A DNA stretch of 64,000 nt, taken from the NCBI RefSeq assembly GCF_000275845.1, contig NW_006766896.1, positions 395,205-459,204 on the forward strand, read 5' to 3'. The translations under genes were made by a program, and so were the position numbers. The notes beneath the pieces are model-generated. The model saw only the letters and a list, made by a program, of their open reading frames with translations. It was not told where the DNA came from and ran no database searches. Each line of letters begins with the position of its first letter. Within the stretch, counting starts at the first letter, position 1. Below are positions 13,401 through 24,929 of this stretch, in pieces. Origin of the DNA: Dichomitus squalens LYAD-421 SS1. Lineage: Eukaryota; Basidiomycota; Agaricomycetes; Polyporales; Polyporaceae.

Positions 13401-14817
13401 GCGGCGTTTCCCCGAGAAGGCGGTCAACGGACACGCTAACGGCCACGCCAATGGCCATGCGAACGGTGTTACTGAGGTCCTCCTTGTTACGGGCACCACG
13501 GGCCGTCTCGGCTCGCATCTCCTCGCGCAACTCCTGCAGCGTCCGGACGTCGCTCGCGTGTACGCTCTGAACCGCGACCCGTCGGGATCTGTGGACAACC
13601 TCAAGAAGCGGTCGCGGGAAGCGTTCAAGCAGTGGAGCTTGGACGAATCGCTGCTCCAGGACGGGAAGGTGTCCTTCCATGCCGTCGACCTTGCGAAATC
13701 GAACTTTGGATTGAGCCAGGCGTTGTACGACGAGGTTAGGGCTGTTTTGGACATGAGCAAGGGCCCAAGCTGACAAGTCTGGTTACTCACAGATGCGCAC
13801 TAGCGTTACACAGATCATCCACAACGGTGAGTACTATGTTCATCAAGGAGGTTCCTGTATGGTCTGACAATGTGCCTATAGCATGGCGAGTGGACTTCAA
13901 CGTTTCGCTGCCCTCGTTTGAGCCGCTCATCGCCGGCGCGCGGAACCTCCTCGACCTCGCGCTCAACTCCTCCCAGCCCGGTGGACCGCGCACCCTCTTC
14001 GTCAGCTCAATATCCTCTCTACGCAGTAGGTGCTTTCACATCTCCGAAGGTAACCTCAACATTGACCCCTCTGGCGCCAGACCACACTGGCCCAGTCCCA
14101 GCCGAGGAGACAATCGAGGTCGGCCCTGAGCTTGCCCATGGCTCCGGCTACAGCGAGAGTAAGTGGGTGACCGAGCAGCTCTTCCGGCGTGCCGCAGAGC
14201 GGACGGGCCTCCGCACCGTAGCGGTGCGTGTCGGCCAAGTGAGCGGAGACCAGCAGACGGGCGGGTGGAACACGACCGAGTGGGTCGCCGCGCTCACCCG
14301 CGTCAGCAAGCGCCTCGGGTGCATCCCCTCGAAGGACGAGGTAAGCATCATACTGTCTCCCCTCACCCCCTAATCCTTCGACTTCAGTACTCACTCCCTC
14401 CCCCAGAGCATCACCTGGGTTGCGGTCGACGTCGTCGCCGCCGCCCTGCAAGAGATGGTCGCCAGCCCCGAGCGCGCCCTGCACGTCGTCTCGCCGCACC
14501 CCGTGCCCTGGAACACCGTCTTCCACCCGATCGCGGAGTACCTCGGCGTCCCCGTCGTCCCCTACGCCGAGTGGGTCGCGCGCCTCGAGCAGTCAGCGGC
14601 GGCGGCGAGCGCGCGGGCCGGGGTCGAGCAGCACGACGCGGCACACAACCTCGTCGGATTCTTCAAGAGCGAGGGCATGGGCGGGGCGGAGGTCGCGCTG
14701 AGCACGGACAAGGCTGTCAAGGCGTCGAGGGCGCTCGCTCGGGTGCGTCCGATCGGACGTGAGGACGCGCTGCGGTACGTGCAGTACTGGGAGAAGGTCG
14801 GGCACCTGAACGTCTAA
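10453..14817 (+). CDS. NRPS-like adenylation-thiolation-reductase (carboxylic acid reductase type)
   Basis: This enzyme family activates a carboxylic acid with ATP, loads it on a phosphopantetheine arm and releases it by NADPH reduction to an aldehyde or alcohol. The adenylation domain runs from 10453 to about 13020, with core motif SSGSTAFPKPI split by an intron near 11207-11288, then IYAGAPMNKQIGDRL and FYGSTEIGAV. The carrier domain shows DSLQAT, with the attachment serine codon at 13168-13170. A linker of tandem Asn-Gly-His-Ala units (13429-13467) follows. The reductase domain begins LLVTGTTGRLGSHLL, and has catalytic YSESKWVTE near 14152. It ends GREDALRYVQYWEKVG. Every frame change I tested is explained by a GT-AG intron, so the gene looks intact, with at least ten introns. 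It lacks a condensation domain. Lys2-type aminoadipate reductase is related but has a longer N-terminus. The substrate is unknown and no biosynthetic neighbours are visible. Confidence 0.9.
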
Positions 14818-15504
14818 GCTGGGCGGGTGAGAGGATCTCTAGATGTTAGATGTGGGTCTGTGTTGGCATTGGGGGCGGGGACCAGATGCGAGTAGCAGTA
14901 CCATCATAGACTGTACCATACGTTACGTTCACCTGTGTAGATGATCACTACCGGATAGAAACAATTTTCACATGAGTGTTCGACATCTCGTCGGGACATT
15001 TGCGCTCCTCTCAAATATATTGTATATGCATGTGACTGACAGCGAGCTCCCAGGTCCGAGGCTGGAGATACGCCCGTCCGCGTCAATGCCAAAGGAGACA
15101 TCTGTACATGATGAGAGGGGTCAACCACAAGGCTGTGGATGTTGCAAGGCTTGGAAACAGTTGAGTTCAAACAATCCGACGCGAGAAGGCGAAGAGCGGC
15201 GCCGGTGTCACCGCGGACAGCATGGCGACAGGTATTTCTTCTCTTCCGAGGCGCACGACGGAAACGAGTCGCGAGCCGTGGCTTGGGCGTAGGACACAGT
15301 CGGAATCGCGTCGTACTATTCGTATTGGCCATTCGCAGTCCATAGGTAACAGCGCGACAGGAACACACTACCTATGATAGCCCATAGTCCCAAGATAAGA
15401 TAGATCTAACCAATATGCCACACGCACCTCGGCGACCAGCCGACAAGCCCATGCCTCTCAACCCCGCCTCCCGCTCCTGGGATCCCACACTGCCCTACAG
15501 CACT
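14818..15504. other. Intergenic region between convergent genes
   Basis: The stretch holds the 3' ends of the reductase gene and of the GPI-anchored protein gene on the opposite strand. The short frames are not recognisable. I see no repeats or RNA genes. Confidence 0.5.
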
Positions 15505-16284
15505 TCACAGCACTGCAAAAGCGCCTCCAAGGACGCACGCCGCCATCACGCCCGCCATCGCGCCCAGCTGCGTCCGCGCGCCCTCGACGGCCCTCCATCC
15601 GGGTGCGGCGACGCTATTCGCAGACGCGGGGAACGTCGTCGCGAAGCCGACGGTGGGGTTCGGGCCCCCGGAGACGGTGACGGTCGCGGCGCCCGAGGCG
15701 GGCGAGGGCACAGAGCCGTTGCCCGAGTCGGCGATGGCGAAGCGCTGCGAGGCGGCGTACATCACGCCGTGCGTGGAGTTGATGAAGAGGAGGTAGTAGT
15801 CGTCGCCCGCAGGGACGTCTTGGAGGAAGAGATTGATCGCCCCTGTCGATGTCGACGCGGGCACTGTTGCGTGCGATCGGGAAGCGAGGGGTGAAGAAAC
15901 GGGGTTAGACGGGGAAGACGGCAGGAGGAGAGGAGGGACATACCGTCTCGTGCGACGAAGATGATGCCGTCCTCGTTCATGCGTGCGAGTTCGACGTCTA
16001 TGCTCGTCACGCCGTCTAGAAGGCCTTTCGTCCATTTAATGGGGTTTACGGCGTTATTCGACCATTGCACTCCAGTGGTGGGTGTGTTGATCACGAAGTA
16101 CGCTGTATGCCAGGCCCAATTCGCGATTAGTCGATTTGCGTCTACACTCTCCATCTCCCAGAACACCCGTCTAAAGATTGGGTGTTAACAAATGTCACTC
16201 ACGATTAGCAAAAGCTGATGGTAGAAGGTACCAGGCGCAGAAGAGGGCAAGGAGGCTGCTCGGGATATATGATAGCACGTGCAT
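15505..16284 (-). CDS. Small GPI-anchored Ser/Thr-rich cell-surface protein (Kre9/Knh1-like N-terminal domain)
   Basis: This is a secreted, wall- or membrane-anchored protein of a family common in mushrooms; its role is unknown beyond the cell surface. The start at 16284 gives a signal peptide, MHVLSYIPSSLLALF through PSAFA. A 97-nt intron with a CTAAT branch-like site and a CATACAG acceptor then joins NPYFVINTPTTGVQWSN. The family core follows: INPTT/W-type strand, WTKGLLDGVTSIDVELARM, and after a second intron (GTATGT to CAACAG) INLFLQDVPAGDDYYLLFIN. A Ser/Ala/Pro-rich spacer and a hydrophobic tail, GAMAGVMAACVLGGAFAVL, fit a GPI-attachment signal. Without the long first intron the signal peptide would be lost, which supports this model. 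Confidence 0.82.
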
Positions 16285-16926
16285 GTTGATTAGGATTCTA
16301 GGAGCGCGAGTACGGCGTGGGATCTGCTTGTGTGGCGACTGAAGAGTCCACTGGACGTAGTGTAGATAACACAGTGACTTGAATGGCGACTATAAAGAGC
16401 GGGAGGGGAAACTTGGAGGATGTGAGACGGGGAGCAGGACGACGCCCGGCCTTTCACCGACGTCTCCTGGCTGCCAGGCACGGCAATCTTTGGCTTTGTT
16501 TGGCCCCAGTGGCAGATACCTCTGGGCGCGCACACCGCCTTCGTCTCCTGCCAGACTCCAGTAACCGCGACGAGCGACAGCCCTGCCAGGTGTTGTGCTT
16601 GCTGTCTGGATATGAACTACAGACAGACACACTCACGTCTGCTGACTGACAGCGATGTTTCTTCCAACGCTACGATGGCTGAGGATTATCGGTACACCGT
16701 GAACCTAGATACTCAGCAAATCTGTGTATAGCTGTCAGTTGCCTGTGCAGTATGTTGGCGCTGCTGTACAGTACTGCCTCTATACTCAGTCTGTCCTTGA
16801 CTTTGGAGCTTATTTATTTTAGCCAGAATCACCGCATCGACGTTGCACTCTGTCCCCCTCCCGCCCCCAGACTGCCAGGTTCGCATCAAGCGCCGTCTCT
16901 CACAGACAGCGCAGCATCCCGCCTCA
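16285..16926. other. Intergenic region between divergent genes
   Basis: This 640-bp stretch separates the start of the GPI-anchored protein (-) from the start of the F-box/WD40 gene (+) and probably contains both promoters. The open frames here are not recognisable. Confidence 0.5.
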
Positions 16927-19275
16927 ATGACCTCAAATCGTTCCATCCCGGTAGAGGTGGAGGAAGCGGTCATCGACCAATGTGTTGACGATGCCAACAC
17001 TTTGTGTCGCTGCGCCTTGACCTGCCGCGACTGGTTACCGCGCAGTCGCTTCCACCTTTTCTCTGCTGTTTGCATCTCAACTCCGGATAGGCTCTGGTCG
17101 TTCTGCGACGTCCTCGACTCACTCCCGGAGCTGCCAGATCTCATTCAGTCCATCACAATGGCCCCCGATCGGACCGTCAAGCATTCTTCTTGCCTGTTGG
17201 AGACTTTCCCGATCCGACTTCTATCGCGGGTCCCTGATCTGCGCCAATGGGTACTTCGGAATAACCTAAGTATCGAGCGACAGGACCAGGGGTGTCTCGT
17301 TTCATGCTGCGACTTTCCGACAGATACGCCTATCTTCTCCTGTGGTAGAATTGACGCTGGAGTCTGTCGGCTTCGTCTCTTCAGCAGAATTTCTTCGCTT
17401 TGTCTGTTCATTCCAGTCGCTGAAGCACATGCGATGCACGGGCATCCGGACCATTCGAGGGAAATACCCTGACTCCGGACCGTCGGATCCCTCGAGGAGC
17501 CGCAGTTTGGGTCTATCCGTGTTAGATGTGAGTAGCTTTAGGTCCTATAAGAACAGATGAAACCACTTGAGTGTATGGAAGAGGCTATTGATGGGGTTTC
17601 CCCGCAATTTGTCACTGATCCGCTCGACCACTATCGGGGTCGCTTCTGTTAGTCCTTAGACATAGGATCTGACCTCTTGGCATATGTTCACAGGTGGATG
17701 ACATTCCTGAAGAGCTTTTGCATACTCTGCTGCAATATTGTATCTATACACTCGAGAAGCTAATCGTTCATGCTCACCAGGATGTACACGGTGAGTGGTG
17801 AGACCCCGCGTGATTGACAACTATACTCACAACTGTTGTGGCACGACAACCCGCCGTGTTATTTCAGATGACGAAACTACACTCTCTGGTGTTTGAGGTT
17901 GACACCTCAGTCGGTTGGGGGAGGTTGACGAACGCGTTGAGGTCTGTCCGCCTCCCGACTATGAGATCCCTCATCGTCAATATGGCCAGCGCGAAATCCA
18001 GTATCCACCTTCTGCCAAACCCGAATGCAAATCAAGTTCACGACCTGACATCTAGCATAATGTGGATGCGACTCCAGACGTTCGATATCCATGTCCATTG
18101 CACACCCGAGAATCAACCCGTCAGAACCATGTCCCGTTTCCCCCGGGCCTTCTACGATCTCTATTCTAGGCAGTCGCATCCGCAAGTTGTCTTTCCTCCC
18201 GGTATGTGCCATATGCGTTCACGAAGTGCCGAACTCGTATAATCTCATCTCATCGAATGCGACAGAAACACATTTGATCGACAAATCCGGATTCATGCCA
18301 AAATCATCGTTGGTCGTGTCTATTGGCGGGCGATGGGTGGCATGTTACGTGGGGCACGACGTCATATCACTGTGGAGCCCTCTCGACGAAGCTGGGCTTC
18401 GAAACTGGGTAGCCTTGGATGTCGAGCTCGCCCCCCGGTCCATCATCTTTTCACCGAACGGGCGGCAGCTGCTTGTGCTCTGCTCCCGCCAGACGTTCAT
18501 GTGGAACGTAGAAGAGGGTGAGCGAGTAGTCGCCAGTGACCGAGCAAGGGCATTCATAGCCGTCGCTTGGTCTTCCCGTTTTATCGCAACCGTGTCCGCG
18601 ATTGGGGCAGTCGCACTCTGGAGAACTTCCCAATCGCAGCCATTCCAGCATCCTGCTACAGAGTTGCGCCTATATGAGATCTCTCCTCAGGCACCCATCG
18701 TTCTCTTCTCTCCAGACGGGCTTTGCTTCGCGATGTCCGACTACAATTGTGCGGGTTGGACTGTGTGGACGGTCTCCGAGAATGGCGATCTCACCAATCC
18801 CGTCAGGTTGCACGACGCGCGCTCAGGATATGCCCGCCAGTTCGCGAAGACACCCCTTTTTGGAGCATTCGACCACGATAGCAGACGTTTGGTCGTAGTA
18901 GACAACCAAGATCGCCTCGAGCTATGGGTGGTTCCTTCTGGACAGAACTTGCTCACACTTCATATGCCTACCACAGGATTGCGAGATGTCGCATTCTCAG
19001 CAGACGGAGAGCATCTATTACTGGTCCGCGAATCGGAGTCGGCTGTAGAGATCAGGAGTGCGTGTAGCGGGTGCTTGCTAGGCTCGTTGCTCTTGGAAGG
19101 AGATGAAGATGGCGAGCTCTGGAGTATACCGCTGGGTCGTTACGCTTGCTTTTCGCCTTGCGGAACCTACGTCACGTCTTCCCCCGTGACAGTAGGGGGT
19201 GTGAAGATGTGGCACACGGCAGACGGATCTCTAGTAAGCAAAGTGATATCGTATACGGCGGAAGGGCCATATTGA
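16927..19275 (+). CDS. F-box-like protein fused to a WD40-type C-terminus
   Basis: F-box proteins recruit targets to SCF ubiquitin ligases; WD40 domains often bind the target. The N-terminus has the form usual in mushrooms: SIPVEVEEAVIDQCVDDANTL followed by CALTCRDWLPRSRFHLF. Leucine-rich frames follow (17342-17530, 17867-18200). A GTATGT donor at about 18201 and a GCGACAG acceptor at about 18266 then join the frame to a 330-residue stretch of repeats such as GGRWVACYVGHDVISLWSP and FSPNGRQLLVLCSRQTFMW, ending EGPY at 19275. The phase is kept exactly across this join. One junction near 17280-17350 could not be fitted to a clean intron, so a frameshift there is possible. Two separate genes remain an alternative. 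Confidence 0.68.
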
Positions 19276-19955
19276 TTAATATATAGATCACGGGAGCCAG
19301 AAATGAAGGATCAAGCCACGATAATACTTTGAGTTAGCAAGAAAGTTCCTGGAGGGACGCGCCGATGGAAGAATAGCAAGGAGGTCAGTCCAAATGAATC
19401 TAGCGTGACAGTTACCGTTGCGGAAATTGAAGACTCGTACCTTGGACGTGAAGAAGAATAGATAGACTCGACGGACGTCCTACTTGGATTTGATGGCGTT
19501 GAAGGGTATCGTCTTGGTCCCACCTTCTCACGGCCCGCGACCCTACTGTCTCTTCTTTGCGGCCGCTACCTGATCTTTGGGCAGCTCAAAATTGGAGTCG
19601 GCGCCAGGGTGTAGCGGGCACGAGAAAGGTCATCAATGAGTGCGCTACTTGAATCTTACTCACTTTTTGCGGAATGTCTTAACACATTTGTAGGTGCATC
19701 AAGACATCTCGATGGACGGGACAAAGAGCGATATGACCTCACCAATCGCATCGATGCAACTGCACCGTATGGTTTCGATTTCGCACCTAGGACTGTTTAC
19801 TTTGCGTTCACGGAGACGTCCGTATCGAGAAACACATGGGCTGAAGCATTGGGTACGATGAAATACCTGCGAGAGAGCGCTGTCTAGTCTTGCACACAAT
19901 CTTGGTTACAATCTAAACATCCTCTACGAAAGCTGGCGATTCCGATTGGATCTAT
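19276..19955. other. Intergenic region between convergent genes
   Basis: This region separates the 3' end of the F-box/WD40 gene from the stop codon of TDP1. One 83-codon plus-strand frame (19636-19887) is open but unrecognised and shows no splice context that would make it convincing. Confidence 0.45.
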
Positions 19956-22464
19956 TCAGCAAGTGCCATGGGTCAGGATTCGAAGTGACATATTGACATT
20001 GTCCTTCAGACGTACCCAAGGCTCGTCGCGACCGATGACATACTTCTGCGGCGGGCGCTCCCAGCACGCAACGCTGTCAATCTCCTGCTGACTGTGTAGT
20101 GGGATGAGTACACCGAGCTCGTAGTTCGTGATCTATGAGCGTTGATTAGGTTCGCAACGGTCACCATCAAGAGGAAAGGGGCTCACGTTCAGCGTCGGAT
20201 TGAACGCGGAACCCGTGAGCGTTCCCCACGCGGACGGCGTGAAGTTGTGCGAGCCCACGTACACCCATCCCGCGAGCTGCTGCCGATCCCGGCTACCACT
20301 ATCAGCGTTTCTGCCGTCTTCGGCTTCGTCCTCACTGTCCGTCAACGTCTGCTGTTTCCGACGCTTGTCGCGAAAGGTCCCAAGCACCATCTACACGACC
20401 GTCAGCATCGGCGATAACAGGCAACATAGCGCGTAACGTTGCCATACCTTCGAGTGCATGAGCACGCGCCCGCGCTTGCTCCTCGTCTGGTGGAACAGCT
20501 CACGCGGGAAGTTCTTCCCCTCCCACTGCTTCCGCCTACAGAACATCGTCCCGCCGCCCACCTCCCCCAGCACGCTGTCGCGCACGTACTGCGCCGTCGG
20601 GAACAATATCTTGATTGGGGGCAACGGCAGCTTCGCCCTGCGCGACTTCGGCCCGTCCAGCCATGTCTGCGCGGACTCGCCCCGCGCGGAGCAGTAGAAC
20701 TCATTCAGCCATGCCGTGGTGTACGCCCCGACCGACGACCCCTGGCACTCCAGCACGAGGTCCTTGTCCTTGGGCGTCTCCGCGCCAATGTCCTTGAGCG
20801 ACTTCATGAGGCAGGTGTGGCCGGTGAGGATGACCTTCGGCCAGCCCTCGTGCTTGCCTGCGATGGAGGGAATGAGACGCGCTTTGACGCGGGAAAAGTC
20901 CCAGTGCGTGCGGAGCTCTTCGAGGCGTTGGAGTGGGAGGTTAGGGTACTGTGCGTTGCGCGTTGTCAGTTAAGGGGCTAGGAATTGTGCTGGGAAACGA
21001 GGAAACTTGTACCTCGTTCTTGAGGTGGTTGACGAGAGCGGGTGCGACGTTGACCCCGTGAAGCATGCGGACTAGCGCGGAGGCAAAGTCTTCGACTTTG
21101 GGGTCCGCCGGCTCGGGCGAGGGGCGTTTTGGCACGTCTTGCACCCAAACAGTCTTCACGATGAGGTTAACACCAAGGTAAACATGAGGCAGATGTGGGG
21201 GGAAACCACACGCACATTCTCGATGTCACGCCAGTCGTACTCCACAAGATTTGCCGTAGACACCACGATACGTAGTCTGCCCGTACGAAAGAATAGCTAG
21301 AAAGTGGGTCAGCGACTCTATTTTATCAGTAGGAGGCGAGCTGATTGAGCTCTTCTCACCAGCATGAACTGTGATTGAGATATCGATGCTCAGCTGAGCG
21401 ACGCAAGAGCTGAGGGGACTTCGCTCACCTTCATGTGCATGCAGCCGAAGCCCCCACGTAAGAATGGCGTCGTCCGGATCCAATTAGGTAGGATAGCCTT
21501 GATAGATGCTTCGCCTTTGATAATCAGGACAAGGTATAAGGGGACGATGCGCGACGCGGCGTCAATGATGAGACTTGCCTGTCGGGCTATGGTCCACCGC
21601 GATAACAGGCGTACGGCGGTCCATCAACTGGTACACGAACTTGTAGTCCCAGCAGTACGCTGAAATGATCGCAAATTCGATGTCTTCTTTCTATATCGGA
21701 TGCATGGAGGCCGCGTCAGCGACTTTCTAGTGGATAACCACACTCATCATGGGCTGGGACAACTGACCAGGGTGAGAATCTCGCTAAGTCTGAACAGAGG
21801 CCGATTGTCCTGGGCCGGGATGACGTACTTGTTAGCCGTCTGCCGCAGCTCGCCATCCCAGAAGATTTCCTGGCCCTGCCTGGTTGCTGCGGCAGCAGGC
21901 CTACTTGCGCTCCTGCTCGACGAGGCCGTAGCAGCGGTACTAGACGAAGTAGAAGCATACGTATTGGCACGACGCGTCCCAGAAGAAGAGGACGATGAGA
22001 TGTGCTGCCTTTTCGCACCGCGGTTTTGCTCTTCGTTGTCGGAGTCGTCGTCGATGACAACCGTGTTGGCTTGTTGGTGGAGATCTGGACGGCGTCTTTT
22101 CAGACGTTCTAGCCGTTCTTTCTCCATCTGAGCTCGCTCAGAGAGAAACGATGGGCCAGCTTGGGCCGCTGGTGTTGGTGCAGATGGAGCTGGTCCTTGC
22201 ACATTGCTGAGAGAGGCTGCCTTAGCTGCTTCTAGTTGTTCAGACTCCTTGATGGCCCGCAGCATATCAGCTTTGAAGCGTGCTTCTTCAACATCTACAT
22301 CGTTGGCGTCCACGGCGATAACTTCGGTGGCGCGGGATGGAGCCTGATTGGCCTCGAACTCTTGTTTGCTCAGCTCGATTGCTCTAACAACACGGTCAGC
22401 TGTACGGTCAAACTGAGCAACGGCGTGTCGACCTCCTGAGCTCCGCATCATCATCGTAGTCCAT
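19956..22464 (-). CDS. TDP1: Tyrosyl-DNA phosphodiesterase 1
   Basis: TDP1 is a nuclear repair enzyme of the phospholipase D superfamily. It removes topoisomerase I peptides and other adducts from 3' DNA ends. Both catalytic motifs are visible. The first is GGFGCMHMK, ending an exon near 21429. The second is VLMHSK near 20450, followed after an intron by MVLGTF and GWVYVGSHNFTPSAWG with the conserved Asn. The C-terminus reads ITNYELGVLIPLHSQQEI, then CWERPPQKYV, and stops at 19956. The N-terminal 200 residues are low-complexity. If translation starts at 22464 and a 49-nt intron (GTCGAC to TTGTTAG) is removed, the protein begins MDYDDDAELRRAIELSKQEF, a good ubiquitin-interacting motif. A start at 22454 without that intron would lose the acidic patch. 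Confidence 0.9.
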
Positions 22465-22718
22465 CTGTATCGAGATCTGATGAGCTCACGTAGAGCGGAT
22501 AGGACCAGTGTTGGAGGTGATGGTGGTGGTAGTGGTCAATAGACCGAATCGACAGACGCGCGGCGGCCCTTGGACACGCGACGCGTTGCGTCACCTGACT
22601 TGCACAGCATATTGTGGTGGACGCCATCCGCGGATATCTCGGACTTACCACGAACATCCACCAGGCAACATGTCAACGACCACTTCAACACACTTCGTTG
22701 CAGGAGCGACGGACTCTC

Positions 22719-23943
22719 ATGATGCCTGCCCGTCGTTTGCCACTGGAGGTACTGGAGAATGTCATCGATTCCCTCGAACGAGACATCGGCGGCTACGCTT
22801 CGCTCCGTGCATGTGCTCTGACTTGCACCGACTGCCTCCCTCGGAGTCGTCTCAACCTCTACTACAACGTCACCTTACGCGACAAGGAAGCGTTATCATC
22901 GTTCGTGCAAACGCTATCCATTCGTTCTCACCTCGGTCTCTTCGTTCAGCAGCTGTGTATCGGCTCAAGCGCGCACGCTTCCTACCTCTCCTTCGCTCAA
23001 GGGGTCCTCGTGCGAAGCCTGCGAAATCTTCGAAGGCTCGTTCTATGGATGGACTGGGACAACTGCCCGCCAAAGTACCACCAGATCGTCTCCCAGTTTC
23101 CGATTAGGGAGCTGCATCTCCAGCGGGAGTTTGAGTCCATGGCTCGACTCTTCCAGCTGCTCTGGGTCTTGCCAGATCTCCGGTCCGTCACCCTCGGGCC
23201 CTTCGTGTGCGACTCGCTTTCGGCCATAGTGTATGAACGCCTGAGCGCCTTGGCAACGCGTCGGTTCTGTCACAACCTAACTCACTTGTCCCTTTCGTTC
23301 AATGTGAGTACATTAGGACGGGCATCCGGGCGAAGCCACTAAAATCCACTCATCTACTTCGGTAGCATTCGAACTCGGCAAAGAACTTCCCGCCAAAACA
23401 CGCCTTTGGGGAATCCATCGTCCGACTTTCGTTGGCTTTTGATCGCACGCCGTCGGAAGACGACCTCTCTGGTAAGGGCCGTTCCGTCCGTTAGTCGAGC
23501 GAATCCATATTCTGATGCCGGGTGTAGAGTTCTCAGCTCTTGCGGACTGCATCTCCACTTCTCGCAAGCTCGAAAGGCTCGACATCGCCGATATGATCGG
23601 CACTAAAGGGAGTCCGGACCTGACATGCACCTCACCTCTCTTGGGACTATTTCTGCGCAGTGCGACTGCGTCGCCTTGCTTCCGGTGCTTGCACCTTGAC
23701 CTTGCGTCAATATTTCCCCCCATTGTGTCCGAGCTGCGAAGCAGGATCTTCACGGACGACGTGAAGATGACGCTAGGTACGCTGGCGAAACTCGAGGAGA
23801 TTGGAGTGAAATTGGTCTACAGCGCTGTAGACGTACAAGACACGACGGCAGAGGTTACATCTGCTCTGCGCGAATGGTACCCGAAGATATCGTATCGTGT
23901 CCAGATGAGTGAGTGGCCGCGCTGCTTAGATGTCGTAGTTTGA
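22719..23943 (+). CDS. F-box-like protein with leucine-rich C-terminus
   Basis: This is a second member of the mushroom F-box family and a likely SCF substrate adaptor. It begins MMPARRLPLEVLENVIDSLE, then CALTCTDCLPRSRLNLYYNV, the same layout as the F-box gene at 16927. Leucine-rich frames continue to LTHLSLSFN, where a GTGAGT donor begins an intron at about 23306 ending CGGTAG. A second intron opens at GTAAGG near 23471. The last exon includes STSRKLERLDIADMIG and ends CLDVVV at 23943. The protein has no WD40 part. It lies back to back with TDP1, about 250 bp apart, so the two may share a promoter region. The ligand is unknown. Confidence 0.75.
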
Positions 23944-24929
23944 CTGGTAGATGACGTTCATCTGTGTTCAGCGCGGTGGTAGTTCCTTTGAGGTCACCCC
24001 GTAATGCATGAACGGGTCTATATGGATTTCTCAGCTCCGAGAGCATCTGCCTGCGAACCTGCGAAAGAACTCCTTGGACGACCTTGTGGTCTTAGCAAAT
24101 CACGGTCACTCTATATGAGGTCAGAGCTCCTATCGTGGAACTCACACGGCCCCCTCTCCTTATCTCCTTATCTCCTTCAATCCTGGGCTTGTCGACCCAT
24201 ATTCAACCCGGAGTTGGTTCCATGTGTACCTGCCGTCGCAGAATAGGCGCGTATTCTCTGCAGGAGATCTGGCGACTGGTACGGATCCTCTGTGGTTCGC
24301 TATCACTGATCTCATAAATCTCTAGCAGCACTGATATGGACGAGCTTTGCTCCGAGTTCGTCTCCGCGGTAGGGTAGCCATTGTGGTATTAGTTGTATCT
24401 TGTCTGATCCCGTCTTTTGTCTCGCACTTCAAGGTCAACAGTCTCGGTATAGTCTATCCTTACTTGGCGCGTCCACCACGAATATCGTCGTGTTTGGCAC
24501 CGGGGCCGCCGATACAGCCTCTACCCAGGCCGTGAAGGCCTCATTACCACCACGAGGGTCTACGGAGTTTCGCGGAAACTTGAAAGCCCCTGTTCTTTGA
24601 CGACCCAAGTCGACGTACGCAAAAAATCCTGTCTCGATGGAATTAGTCGTTAACCGGGTTGAGTAATATGAAGGCGCGCACCTCTGGTCGAAGTGCCACG
24701 AGGGGCCGCTCGCAACGTTACTGACACCGAAGAAATACGAGGGCACTTATGTATTGTAGGGGTTGAATAGGAGGATAGGCCTTGGGCCCCCAGCTTAAGC
24801 GCTTGGGATTGGCCGCATTTGGCTTGTGGCTGCAAGTTGCTGACTCGTAGGAGATATTGCTCGTCCTCGCTTGAATGCGCTCACACCTCTCTGCCATACC
24901 CCGATCGCTCCTCCGGGACAGGCCTGGTC
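23944..24929. other. Intergenic region, no gene recognised
   Basis: About 1 kb lies between the F-box gene and the HNH gene. The open frames are short and unrecognised on both strands. I see no terminal repeats or RNA genes. Confidence 0.45.

Noticed and set aside
12760..13776. 338-codon minus-strand frame
   Set aside because: It lies opposite the carrier and reductase domains; high GC at third positions leaves the opposite strand open. It has no recognisable motif.
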